Source: Psychromonas ingrahamii 37
GTDB taxonomy: Bacteria; Pseudomonadota; Gammaproteobacteria; Enterobacterales; Psychromonadaceae
NCBI RefSeq assembly: GCF_000015285.1
Contig: NC_008709.1
Coordinates: 2,666,001 to 2,730,000 of the forward strand
Direction: 5' to 3'
Length of the DNA stretch: 64,000 bases
Under the pieces are notes generated by a model that had not been told where the DNA came from, searched no databases, and saw only the letters and a list, made by a program, of their open reading frames with translations. The position numbers and the translations under genes were made by a program. This document shows positions 28,386 to 38,242 of this stretch, one piece after another; position 1 is the first letter of the stretch, and each line of letters starts with the position of its first letter.

Positions 28386-30248
28386 CTAGATTGATAGTTT
28401 CTTAATATCATTACGACCACCCCAGACAGCGTTTACAATAGCGCGTGTTCCAAAAATAGAAGTAAACATAGAAGTCGCAATACCAATCGCGAGCGTAACA
28501 GCGAAACCTTTAATTGGTCCGGTACCCACAGCAAACAAAATTAATGCTGTTATGAAAGTAGTAATATTCGCATCCGCTATAGTAGAAAATGCATTAGAAT
28601 AGCCTTCATGAATTGCTTGTTGGATTGATTTTCCAGCAGCTAATTCTTCTCTAATTCTTTCAAATATAAGCACATTCGCATCAACGGCCATACCCACAGT
28701 CAAGACAATACCGGCAATGCCAGGTAAGGTTAATGTAGCCCCTGGGATCATAGACATAAAACCGATAATCATAACGATATTGAAGAGCAAAGCCGTATTG
28801 GCGATAACCCCAAATTTTCGATAATAAACAAACATAAACAAGACAACAGCAAGCATGCCATAGACCATTGCCTTAATGCCGTTATCTATATTTTCTTGTC
28901 CTAAACTCGGTCCAATAGTACGTTCCTGGACGATTTGAATAGGTGCAATAAGCGCACCGGCGCGCAGTAATAGCGCCAGATTATGTGCTTCTGCCGCGTT
29001 ATCAAGTCCGGTAATACGAAAACTACGGCCAAGCTGCGCTTGAATAGTGGCTACATTGGCAACTTCTTCACGCTTTTCAATAATAGCCTTACCGTTCGGT
29101 TTTTTCTTACCTGTCGGTAAATACTCAATAAACAGGGTAGCCATTGGTTTACCAATATTATTTTTGGTAAAACGGGACATCATGCTGCCACCTTGCGAAT
29201 CAAGTGAGATACTAACCTGAGGACGCCCCATATCATCACTGCCCGATTGTGCATCCACGATATGGTTACCAGTTAAAATAATCTGTTTTTTAACCACGAC
29301 AGGGCGACCATCTCTCTCCTTATAAACAATTGATGAAGAAGGCAAACGTCCTGCTAATGCATCATTAATATTTGTTTCTGAGTCTACTGCATGAAACTCA
29401 AGTGTAGCCGTTGCACCCAGGATCTCTTTTGCACGTGCCGTATCTTGAATACCCGGTAATTGAACAACAATTCTGTCCGTACCTTGCCGTTGAACTAAAG
29501 GTTCAGCAACGCCAAGTTCATTAACTCGGTTACGAAGAATAGTCAAATTTTGCTGCAGAGCGTACTCTTTGCTCGCCTGCAATTTCTGCTCCGTCATTTC
29601 AATAGATAGAATATAACGGCCATTATCAACGGATTCAGAAAATTGGTAACCTGGATTATTAGGTTTTAAATAGTCAATGGCACTGTCCAAAATTGATTGC
29701 TCAGTGAATGTTACAAGTACACCCGTTGCGCTATTCGCTTTAGTGATACCACGAAATCTTATTTTTTCTGTCCGTAAATCGCCACGTAAATCCTGCACCA
29801 TTTGCTCTTGTGCTTTACTGACGGCCTCATCCATATCCACTTCCATCAGAAAATAAACACCGCCGCGTAAATCAAGGCCTAATTTTAGTGGCCCGGCACC
29901 AATAGCTTCTAACCAGGCAGGTGTTGAAGGCGCCAAATTAAGCGCAGTAACAAAATCGCCCTCTAATTTTTCAATAATGGTTTCACGCGCTAATAATTGA
30001 TCTTCACTGGATTTTAGACGAATTAAAAGCTGATCATTTTCAAGAACGGCACTTTTAGGAATGATATTTGACTGTTTAAGAATATCTTGAACGTCGCCCA
30101 ACGTCGAAAGCTCGACTTTTGCACCACGGGTAGCAGATATTTGAACGGCAGGATCTTCTCCGTATAGATTCGGAGCTGCATAAAGTAAACTGATGAAAAC
30201 TATAAATAAAAGCAGCAAATACTTCCACATAGGGTATTTATTTAACAC
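28386..30248 (-). CDS. secD: Protein translocase subunit SecD
   Basis: RND-type partner of SecF, 620 residues. The N-terminal membrane segment (about 8-27) is followed by a large periplasmic region (P1 head and base) and a six-segment core. Motifs [18 protein letters not shown] (near 120) and [17 protein letters not shown] (in TM4) are intact, including the Asp implicated in proton use. Length matches E. coli SecD. Confidence 0.97.
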   Translation of the reverse strand: MLNKYPMWKYLLLLFIVFISLLYAAPNLYGEDPAVQISATRGAKVELSTLGDVQDILKQSNIIPKSAVLENDQLLIRLKSSEDQLLARETIIEKLEGDFVTALNLAPSTPAWLEAIGAGPLKLGLDLRGGVYFLMEVDMDEAVSKAQEQMVQDLRGDLRTEKIRFRGITKANSATGVLVTFTEQSILDSAIDYLKPNNPGYQFSESVDNGRYILSIEMTEQKLQASKEYALQQNLTILRNRVNELGVAEPLVQRQGTDRIVVQLPGIQDTARAKEILGATATLEFHAVDSETNINDALAGRLPSSSIVYKERDGRPVVVKKQIILTGNHIVDAQSGSDDMGRPQVSISLDSQGGSMMSRFTKNNIGKPMATLFIEYLPTGKKKPNGKAIIEKREEVANVATIQAQLGRSFRITGLDNAAEAHNLALLLRAGALIAPIQIVQERTIGPSLGQENIDNGIKAMVYGMLAVVLFMFVYYRKFGVIANTALLFNIVMIIGFMSMIPGATLTLPGIAGIVLTVGMAVDANVLIFERIREELAAGKSIQQAIHEGYSNAFSTIADANITTFITALILFAVGTGPIKGFAVTLAIGIATSMFTSIFGTRAIVNAVWGGRNDIKKLSI

Positions 30249-30341
30249 TGTATTGTCCTTAAATGAAGCGCCTAATAAAATGATAACGAAGTAATGTTTG
30301 TCTCTTACTTCGTTATCTCTATTAAAAAAGCTGAATGTTTC

Positions 30342-30674
30342 TTAGATAGATTTAAGCGTGCCTTTTGGTAAAATAGCGGTTACATAATCTTTTTTAATTG
30401 AAATGATATTATTTTCATTTAATTCAATTTGAAGATAATCATTTTCAGTATTAACTTTAACAACACGCCCAATTAAACCACCTTGGGTTAAGACTTCATC
30501 ACCTTTACCGATACTTTCCATTAGGCTTTTATGCGCTTTAGTACGCTTTGCCTGAGGACGGTAAATCATAAAATAAAATATTGCAGCGAAAACAACCATC
30601 ATCAAAACAAAAGACATACTGTCTGTTGCTTGACCTTCACCTGCTGCATGTGCTTCAGAAATAAATAAACTCAT
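30342..30674 (-). CDS. yajC: Sec translocon accessory protein YajC
   Basis: 110-residue single-pass inner-membrane protein that copurifies with SecDF-YidC. Hydrophobic helix at about 23-42 (FVLMMVVFAAIFYFMIYRPQ), then the conserved cytoplasmic KxxxSLxKGDEVLTxGGxxG region. It lies 93 bases upstream of secD and 51 downstream of tgt, in the usual order. Confidence 0.96.
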   Translation of the reverse strand: MSLFISEAHAAGEGQATDSMSFVLMMVVFAAIFYFMIYRPQAKRTKAHKSLMESIGKGDEVLTQGGLIGRVVKVNTENDYLQIELNENNIISIKKDYVTAILPKGTLKSI

Positions 30675-30725
30675 TTTGTTACCCTTATAAATTAAAATTA
30701 AATATTATTGTTATAGCTAAATTTG

Positions 30726-31895
<1,170 letters not shown>

Positions 31896-31978
31896 TTATC
31901 TATTTTATATATTTAAAGCAGTTAATAATTCAAAACAGGAACAACGACTGTTTTGCTTATATAACGACTGACTGTTAT

Positions 31979-33025
31979 CTATTTGGTTTTTTTAGTTAAA
32001 AACATCGCATCACCATAACTAAAAAAACGATATTTTTCCTGAATAGCCACTTTGTAGGCATTATCAATATTTTCTTTACCCGAAAAAGCGGACACCAGCA
32101 TCAATAGTGTCGATTCTGACAAATGAAAATTGGTCACTAGTGCATCAATTATCTGAAATTGATAGCCCGGGTAAATAAAAATGCTCGTTTCAGAAAAGAA
32201 TGGGGCAAGGTCATTACCCATTTTAACACTCACTTGTGCTGCGCTTTCAACGGAACGTACAGAAGTTGTACCAACGGCAATAACACGCCCGCCTTTCGCT
32301 TTAGTGGTGTTTATTTTATCAATAACTTCTTGTGACACCTCGGCATATTCACTGTGCATTTGATGATCGAGTATATTATCTACTTTGACAGGTTGAAATG
32401 TTCCCGCGCCAACATGCAGTGTAACAAAGGCAAAATCAACGCCTTTATCCTGCAATTTTGTCATAACTGCCTGATCAAAATGAAGACCTGCAGTGGGTGC
32501 GGCAACCGCCCCCGGGTTTTTATTATAAACAGTCTGGTAACGCTCTTTATCGGCATCTTCATCAGGGCGGTCAATATAGGGAGGCAATGGCATATGACCA
32601 ATTGACTCAAGGACTTCAAGTACTGTGCTGCCATGATCAATATGTATTTCAAATAAGGGTCCCTGACGTTTTAGCATCACAGCATCAATGCTATTTTCTA
32701 AACGTAATTTACAGCCTGGTTTTGGTGATTTAGAACTGCGCAGATGCGCGAGGAAACTTTTATCATCTAAGACTCTTTCAACCAGCACTTCTATTTTTCC
32801 ACCTGTCTCTTTTTCACCAAAAAGACGGGCAGGAATGACCCTGGTATCATTAAAAATAAGTAAATCATTTTCATCAATAAGATCGACCAGATCAGTAAAT
32901 TGTAGATGTTTTAACTCACCAGAATTCCCTTCCACCGACAATAAACGGCTAGCTGAACGGTCTTTCATAGGGTAACGAGCAATTAGTGCTGGCGGTAATT
33001 CAAAAGAGAAATCTGAAACTTTCAT
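31979..33025 (-). CDS. queA: S-adenosylmethionine:tRNA ribosyltransferase-isomerase QueA
   Basis: Transfers and rearranges the ribosyl group of SAM onto preQ1-tRNA to make epoxyqueuosine. 348 residues from [11 protein letters not shown]; the three residues before it in the open frame are unlikely to be translated. Family motifs: [23 protein letters not shown] and LHVGAGTF. First gene of the cluster; 128 bases separate it from tgt. Confidence 0.96.
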   Translation of the reverse strand: MKVSDFSFELPPALIARYPMKDRSASRLLSVEGNSGELKHLQFTDLVDLIDENDLLIFNDTRVIPARLFGEKETGGKIEVLVERVLDDKSFLAHLRSSKSPKPGCKLRLENSIDAVMLKRQGPLFEIHIDHGSTVLEVLESIGHMPLPPYIDRPDEDADKERYQTVYNKNPGAVAAPTAGLHFDQAVMTKLQDKGVDFAFVTLHVGAGTFQPVKVDNILDHQMHSEYAEVSQEVIDKINTTKAKGGRVIAVGTTSVRSVESAAQVSVKMGNDLAPFFSETSIFIYPGYQFQIIDALVTNFHLSESTLLMLVSAFSGKENIDNAYKVAIQEKYRFFSYGDAMFLTKKTK

Positions 33026-33232
33026 GCAAAACATTCCGGAAGGATAAATCGATGTAGTTTAAGGATGACAAAAGTGAAGTCAAGCGGGAGTAACTTAAAA
33101 AAGAAAAATGATGCCATAAAATAGTTAATTATAAATATATTTTACTTTATCGTATCTAGATACGCATCGATATTTCACCAGGGACAGAAGCAAGTCCTTG
33201 TACGCACTATTATTGCCTTGCTGATAATATTT

Positions 33233-33264
33233 AGAATAAAAAAAAGGAGACATATGTCTCCTTT
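33233..33264 (-). terminator. Terminator after rplT
   Basis: AAAGGAGACATATGTCTCCTTT is a perfect 22-base palindrome; read on the minus strand it is followed by a run of T. It lies 30 bases past the rplT stop. Confidence 0.88.
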
Positions 33265-33293
33265 AAAAATCTAATTACTTACAAGCAATCGAA

Positions 33294-33650
33294 TTAAGCA
33301 AGTGCTTTTTTAGCAACTTCAACTAAATGAGCAAATGTTGCTTTATCAAATACTGCAATATCAGCAAGTATCTTACGATCGATTTCAACAGAAGCCTTTT
33401 TCAGACCATTGATGAAACGGCTGTAAGATAGACCGCTAATACGAGATGCAGCGTTAATACGCGTGATCCATAATTGACGGAATACACGTTTACGTTGACG
33501 ACGGTCACGGTAAGCGTATTGACCCGCTTTGGTAACTGCTTGAACAGCTACACGATAAACACGTGAACGTGCTCCGTAATAACCTTTAGCTTGTTTTAAT
33601 ACTTTCTTGTGACGGGCACGAGCCTGTACACCACGTTTAACTCTTGGCAT
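33294..33650 (-). CDS. rplT: 50S ribosomal protein L20
   Basis: 118 residues, same length as E. coli L20, basic N-terminal extension ([20 protein letters not shown]) and typical core. L20 is needed for early 50S assembly and represses the rpmI-rplT message in E. coli. Last gene of thrS-infC-rpmI-rplT, 14 bases after rpmI. Confidence 0.98.
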   Translation of the reverse strand: MPRVKRGVQARARHKKVLKQAKGYYGARSRVYRVAVQAVTKAGQYAYRDRRQRKRVFRQLWITRINAASRISGLSYSRFINGLKKASVEIDRKILADIAVFDKATFAHLVEVAKKALA

Positions 33651-33664
33651 TTTTTATTCCTTAC

Positions 33665-33862
33665 TTAAGCAAATGGCAACATTCTGCGGATTTGTGGTAC
33701 GTCTACTTTATTTACCATGCTTTGTGCACGCAAATGGCGTTTACGCTTAGTAGACTTCTTAGTAAGGATATGACGTAAGTGTGATTGCTTACGCTTAAAA
33801 CCGCCAGAAGCAGTCTTTTTAAAGCGCTTTGCAGCACCTTTGTTCGTTTTTAATTTAGGCAT
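33665..33862 (-). CDS. rpmI: 50S ribosomal protein L35
   Basis: 65-residue basic protein ([20 protein letters not shown]). The ATG is at 33862-33860 with GGAG upstream on the minus strand; the longer frame to 33949 is not coding. About 98 bases separate it from infC; in E. coli this leader holds the L20-binding pseudoknot, so similar control is plausible here. Confidence 0.97.
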   Translation of the reverse strand: MPKLKTNKGAAKRFKKTASGGFKRKQSHLRHILTKKSTKRKRHLRAQSMVNKVDVPQIRRMLPFA

Positions 33863-33960
33863 TGCGAACTCCGCATTGTTAAATTTTAAATTAAACCAGT
33901 AAGGCGAATGTTTATACCGCTGCATAATAATGGACAGGGTATATAACACTACTTTATGCC

Positions 33961-34503
33961 TTAGCTAGCACGTTTGGGGCCTAACACCATCACCATTTGA
34001 CGGCCTTCCATTTTCGGGAAAGACTCGACAACAGATATTTCCGCCAAATCCGCTTTAATACGGTTTAACAGATCTATTCCTAATGATTGATGTGCCATTT
34101 CACGACCACGATAACGCAGTGTTACTTTGGCTTTGTTACCCTCTTCTAAAAAGCGAGTCAGGTTGCGTAGTTTTACCTGATAATCGCCTATATCAGTCCC
34201 AGGACGGAATTTTATTTCCTTTAACTGAACCTGTTTCTGATTTTTCCGTTGTTCTTTAACGGATTTAGTCTTTTCATACAAAAATTTGCCATAATTCATG
34301 ATGCGACAAACTGGTGGCTCGGCATTTGGGCTGATCTCAACTAAGTCTAGATCAGATTCAACTGCCATATTTAATGCTTCTTCCAGTGAAACGACGCCAA
34401 CTGGTTTGCCTTCTGAATCAGAGAGACGCACTTCAGTCCCGGTGATCTCATCATTCAAACGATGTTTATTGCCCTGTTGTGGGGCTTTTTTTGCACCTTT
34501 TAT
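33961..34503 (-). CDS. infC: Translation initiation factor IF-3, probable AUA start
   Basis: IF-3 proofreads start codons and keeps ribosomal subunits apart. 180 residues with the usual N-domain (NDEI...[12 protein letters not shown]), Lys-rich linker and C-domain. Alignment by eye to E. coli IF-3, which starts at AUU followed by KGG, puts the start at ATA 34503-34501 followed by KGAKK. AGGAGG lies seven bases upstream, ideal spacing. The TTG two codons upstream (34509) has only one base after AGGAGG and is a poor start. A rare start would let IF-3 repress its own synthesis, as known in E. coli. thrS ends 20 bases upstream. Confidence 0.93.
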   Translation of the reverse strand: MKGAKKAPQQGNKHRLNDEITGTEVRLSDSEGKPVGVVSLEEALNMAVESDLDLVEISPNAEPPVCRIMNYGKFLYEKTKSVKEQRKNQKQVQLKEIKFRPGTDIGDYQVKLRNLTRFLEEGNKAKVTLRYRGREMAHQSLGIDLLNRIKADLAEISVVESFPKMEGRQMVMVLGPKRAS

Positions 34504-34523
34504 AACCAATCCTCCTAATAAAT

Positions 34524-36431
34524 TTAACGGCGTGTGATGATTTCTTCTTTAATATAAGCGGCAAAATCGTCTACTTTGAATTTACCTAAATCATCACCTT
34601 TACGAGTTCTTACAGCAACTTCACCAGCTTCGACTTCTTGATCACCGATGACAAGTAAATACGGAACACGTTTTAATGTATGCTCACGGATTTTAAAGCC
34701 TATCTTCTCATTTCTCAAGTCCGAAATGGCTCTAATGCCTGATTTTTTTAATTTATTTACAACTTCGTCGACAAAAGCAGACTGTTTATCGGTAATATTC
34801 ATCACCACCACCTGTTTTGGTGATAACCATGTCGGATAAACGCCAGCATACTCTTCAGTTAGAATACCAATAAAACGTTCTAAAGAACCTAAAATAGCTC
34901 GGTGAATCATAACCGGTGTATGTCGTTCATTATCTTCACCAACAAAAGAAGCGTCTAAACGACCTGGCATTGAAAAATCTAGTTGAATTGTACCACATTG
35001 CCACCCACGACCTAAACAATCATATAAAGTAAATTCGATTTTAGGCCCATAAAAAGCCCCTTCACCCGGCAGTACACCATAATTGATATTATTTGTGGTT
35101 AATGCATTAGCCAAAGCCGCTTCGGCCTTATCCCAAGTCGCATCATCGCCCACTCGTTGATCTGGGCGGGTAGATAGTTTGACAGCAATATCATCAAAAC
35201 CAAAGGTTTTGTAACATTCAAATACCATCTGAATACAAGCAGATACTTCGTCAAGAATTTGTTCTTCCGTGCAGAAGATATGGGCATCATCCTGAGTAAA
35301 AGCACGTACACGCATTAAACCGTGTAATGAGCCGGACGGCTCGTTACGGTGACAAGAGCCAAACTCGGCCATGCGCAGTGGCAAATCGCGATACGATTTC
35401 AGTCCCTGATTGAAGATTTGTAAATGTCCGGGGCAGTTCATGGGTTTAATCGCATAGTCTCGATTTTCAGAGCTGGTACAGAACATATTGTCTTTGTATT
35501 TACCCCAATGTCCCGATTTTTCCCAAAGAGCACGATCCAGTATTTGCGGCGCTTTTACTTCTTGGTAGTCATAAGCTTCCGTTTGTTCACGCACATATTT
35601 TTCAAGTTCTCGATAAATTGTCCAGCCATTACTATGCCAAAAAACCATACCTGGGGCTTCTTCCTGCATATGATACAAGTCTAACTGTTTACCAATTTTA
35701 CGATGGTCACGTTTGGCTGCTTCTTCAAGACGTTTTAAATACGCATTAAGTTGTTTTTTGTCAGCCCAAGCGGTGCCATAAATTCGTTGTAACATTTTAT
35801 TATCTGAATTGCCGCGCCAATATGCGCCTGAGACCTTCATCAGTTTAAAATATTGACAGAATTTCATTACCGGCACATGTGGGCCTCGGCACATATCAAT
35901 ATATTCTTCATGATGGTATAACCCGGGACGATCATCAGGGTGAATACCTTCAAGAATCTCTAATTTATAGCTCTCACCACGCTCTTTGAAAAGCGCTTTT
36001 GCTTCTTCTACCGAAACTTTTTCTTTAACCACAGTATAATTAGTTTTCACTAATTCGTTCATACGCTTAGCAATTTTTGCCAATTCATCATCATTGATCG
36101 TGACATCAAGATCAATATCGTAATAAAAGCCATTTTCAATCGTCGGACCAATAGCCATCTTAGCATTAGGATAAAGCTGCTTAATGGCATGCCCTAAAAG
36201 ATGCGCACATGAGTGACGTAAAATTTCTAAACCTTGGTCATCTTTTGCGGTAATAATGGCAATATTAGCATCTTTCTCAATAGGATCACATGCATCAACT
36301 AACTGACCGTCAACACGTCCGGCAATACATGCTTTGGCAAGACCGGGGCCGATATCGGCAGCGATTTCCATTATTGAGGTAGTGTTATCGAATTGACGTT
36401 GATTACCGTCGGGTAGAGTAATAATGGGCAT
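34524..36431 (-). CDS. thrS: Threonyl-tRNA synthetase
   Basis: Class II synthetase charging tRNA-Thr, 635 residues from [10 protein letters not shown]. Domains: TGS (1-60), editing domain with [11 protein letters not shown], catalytic core with NCPGHLQIF and the zinc-site residues, class II motif 2 ([15 protein letters not shown]), motif 3 ([10 protein letters not shown]) and the anticodon domain. The 11 residues preceding in the open frame are unlikely to be coding. First gene of the operon; in E. coli ThrRS represses it through a tRNA-like leader, not examined here. Confidence 0.97.
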   Translation of the reverse strand: MPIITLPDGNQRQFDNTTSIMEIAADIGPGLAKACIAGRVDGQLVDACDPIEKDANIAIITAKDDQGLEILRHSCAHLLGHAIKQLYPNAKMAIGPTIENGFYYDIDLDVTINDDELAKIAKRMNELVKTNYTVVKEKVSVEEAKALFKERGESYKLEILEGIHPDDRPGLYHHEEYIDMCRGPHVPVMKFCQYFKLMKVSGAYWRGNSDNKMLQRIYGTAWADKKQLNAYLKRLEEAAKRDHRKIGKQLDLYHMQEEAPGMVFWHSNGWTIYRELEKYVREQTEAYDYQEVKAPQILDRALWEKSGHWGKYKDNMFCTSSENRDYAIKPMNCPGHLQIFNQGLKSYRDLPLRMAEFGSCHRNEPSGSLHGLMRVRAFTQDDAHIFCTEEQILDEVSACIQMVFECYKTFGFDDIAVKLSTRPDQRVGDDATWDKAEAALANALTTNNINYGVLPGEGAFYGPKIEFTLYDCLGRGWQCGTIQLDFSMPGRLDASFVGEDNERHTPVMIHRAILGSLERFIGILTEEYAGVYPTWLSPKQVVVMNITDKQSAFVDEVVNKLKKSGIRAISDLRNEKIGFKIREHTLKRVPYLLVIGDQEVEAGEVAVRTRKGDDLGKFKVDDFAAYIKEEIITRR

Positions 36432-36631
36432 GCTGTATTTCCTCACAGTGATGCTTCCAACCAAAAAGCATTTGTATAATTGATAAATAAGATGCGCATT
36501 TTAAAGGAATATAACGCTCATTAAAAGCGCCAATTTCCAAGGTTCGAAAAGTAGCGTTTAATAGGGGCTGCATTGAAGATTAAAATACTGATAAGTTAGG
36601 GGCGAATGACAACCTTTGCCAACCGAATCTG

Positions 36632-36895
36632 TTAGTTATTTTTTTTTACTTTCTCCTCGGGAGTAAAGCTATTACCTTTAAATAAACTCATTACAGCCTC
36701 TTTATTACTGGCAAGGTATAAACCTAACTCTTCCAATTGCTGATCATCAAGCGTTATTGTACTAGCGCCAATAAATTCCGCGAGTTGATCCGCACTGTCT
36801 AACATTTTATCGTATGCATCGGCTTCTTTTTTACTGGTAAAGGTCATTTTTTCAACCCCTTTTCTTTCTACAATGTATTTTATGATTATTGTCAC
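36632..36895 (-). CDS. yebG: YebG-family SOS protein
   Basis: 87-residue cytosolic protein. The core (KYIVERKGVEKMTFTSKKEA, then DAYDKMLD) matches E. coli YebG closely. YebG is a DNA-damage-inducible protein of unclear function. A near-consensus LexA box lies 30 bases upstream (36925-36940), consistent with SOS control. Divergent from letA1. Confidence 0.9.
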   Translation of the reverse strand: MTIIIKYIVERKGVEKMTFTSKKEADAYDKMLDSADQLAEFIGASTITLDDQQLEELGLYLASNKEAVMSLFKGNSFTPEEKVKKNN

Positions 36896-36924
36896 GGCGG
36901 CCTCTTTAAAATGTGAACTTATTC

Positions 36925-36940
36925 ATGTATTTTTATACAG
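36925..36940 (-). promoter_or_regulatory. LexA (SOS) box of yebG
   Basis: On the minus strand CTGTATAAAAATACAT fits CTGT-N8-ACAG with one mismatch (final T for G), inside TACTGTATAAAAATACATGA. It is placed just upstream of yebG, where E. coli yebG also has one. Confidence 0.75.
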
Positions 36941-37032
36941 TACTAAAATCACGCTAAGATTGCAAATTTTTGTTAAATACACGTTTGTTTGCTATCTTTC
37001 CCATTAACTAAATAATAATATGAATTTATTCA

Positions 37033-37629
37033 ATGAAAACAATAATCTGCCGGCATTGTGATATGGTTTCAAATGTTTCCCGCGTGCCTGTAAACTACGT
37101 GGCTAAATGCTGCCGTTGCGGGGGTCCAATATATAAAAATACCAAGTGCAGGCCGTCGGTGTTGCTTGCTCTCTCTTTAACCGCATTACTGGTAATAGTC
37201 CCGGCTTTTTATTTCCCGTTAATTTCAGTCAATTTACTGGGGATTACTGAGGACACAAATTTATTGCAGGGCGCGTTAATGATGCTTGATAATGCACCCG
37301 TTGTATCCGCTGCCGTGTTATTTTGTGCTGTCATAGCCCCCACATTATTACTTTCATGTATTGCCTTTAGCAGTGCATGCTTAACCTATAATTACTTCCC
37401 AACCTATATGCCAAAAGTGTTATATATCACGCACTCTTTGATTCATTGGTCAATGCTGGAGGTCTATATGATTAGCTTAATAGTCGCTATTTTTAAATTG
37501 ATGAATTATGCAGATTTATATTTTGGCTCTGGTGTCTATTTTTTTATTACCCTGCTGCTACTTGATATGACGATTATCAGTAATTATAGCAATCATGCTT
37601 ATTGGGAGCGTTATATCAATGGCAAGTAA
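37033..37629 (+). CDS. PqiA/LetA-family membrane protein, first half (LetA1)
   Basis: 198 residues. An N-terminal zinc ribbon (CRHC ... CCRC, residues 6-33) is followed by four membrane segments (about 45-65, 90-115, 135-155, 165-185). It corresponds to the N-terminal half of E. coli LetA (YebS), one polypeptide with two such modules. Here the second half is the next gene, overlapping by 11 bases. LetA works with the MCE protein LetB in lipid transport across the periplasm. Confidence 0.85.
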   Translation: MKTIICRHCDMVSNVSRVPVNYVAKCCRCGGPIYKNTKCRPSVLLALSLTALLVIVPAFYFPLISVNLLGITEDTNLLQGALMMLDNAPVVSAAVLFCAVIAPTLLLSCIAFSSACLTYNYFPTYMPKVLYITHSLIHWSMLEVYMISLIVAIFKLMNYADLYFGSGVYFFITLLLLDMTIISNYSNHAYWERYINGK

Positions 37630-38242
37630 TCCAATAGCAGGACAAACAGGTTTTAAACAGGGGCTGCAACTTTGTAAAGTTTGCGGAAATCACTCGCCCT
37701 ATAAAACAGAGCAGACCCGCTGCCCTGTCTGTTTAAGCCCTATTTCTGTGCGCAACAAAAACAGTTTGCAAAAAACCTGGGCATTTTTAATAACCTCCGC
37801 CATCTTTATTTTTCCCGCTAATTTATACCCTATTACTTATTTATTAAAAAATAATATACTTTACCCCGATACTATTTTCTCCGGGATATTAAGCTTAATT
37901 GAAAGTGATATGCTAACGATTGCAATTGTCGTTTTTATTGCTTCAATAGTGGTCCCTATTTTTAAAATAATGGCATTAACTTTTATCCTGCTTGCCATAC
38001 AATACCGATGGCGCTTTAGCCATAAAAAACAACTTTGGATATTTAAGACAGTGGATTGGATAGGAAAATGGTCAATATTAGATCTTTTTGTTATTTCAAT
38101 TATGGTGGCGGTATTTGATAAAGGGCAGTTACTCTCTGTTTATCCGGGAATAGCGGCCTCTTCATTCACTATAGTGGTGTTAACCACCCTCTTTGCTGCA
38201 AACAGTTTTGATACGCGTTTAATTTGGGATGCTAAAAAATAA
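37619..38242 (+). CDS. PqiA/LetA-family membrane protein, second half (LetA2)
   Basis: 207 residues from ATG 37619, chosen because GGGAG lies 10 bases upstream; ATG 37595 is also in frame. Second LetA module: zinc ribbon CKVC ... CPVC followed by four membrane segments. It overlaps the end of LetA1, and its TAA overlaps the letB ATG (TAATG). The frame is intact and has its own ribosome-binding site, so this looks like a real gene split rather than a frameshift. Confidence 0.85.
   Translation: MASNPIAGQTGFKQGLQLCKVCGNHSPYKTEQTRCPVCLSPISVRNKNSLQKTWAFLITSAIFIFPANLYPITYLLKNNILYPDTIFSGILSLIESDMLTIAIVVFIASIVVPIFKIMALTFILLAIQYRWRFSHKKQLWIFKTVDWIGKWSILDLFVISIMVAVFDKGQLLSVYPGIAASSFTIVVLTTLFAANSFDTRLIWDAKK

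Noticed and set aside
33863-33949. N-terminal extension of L35
   Set aside because: L35 is conserved from MPKLKTNKG, and the upstream part is the rpmI leader.
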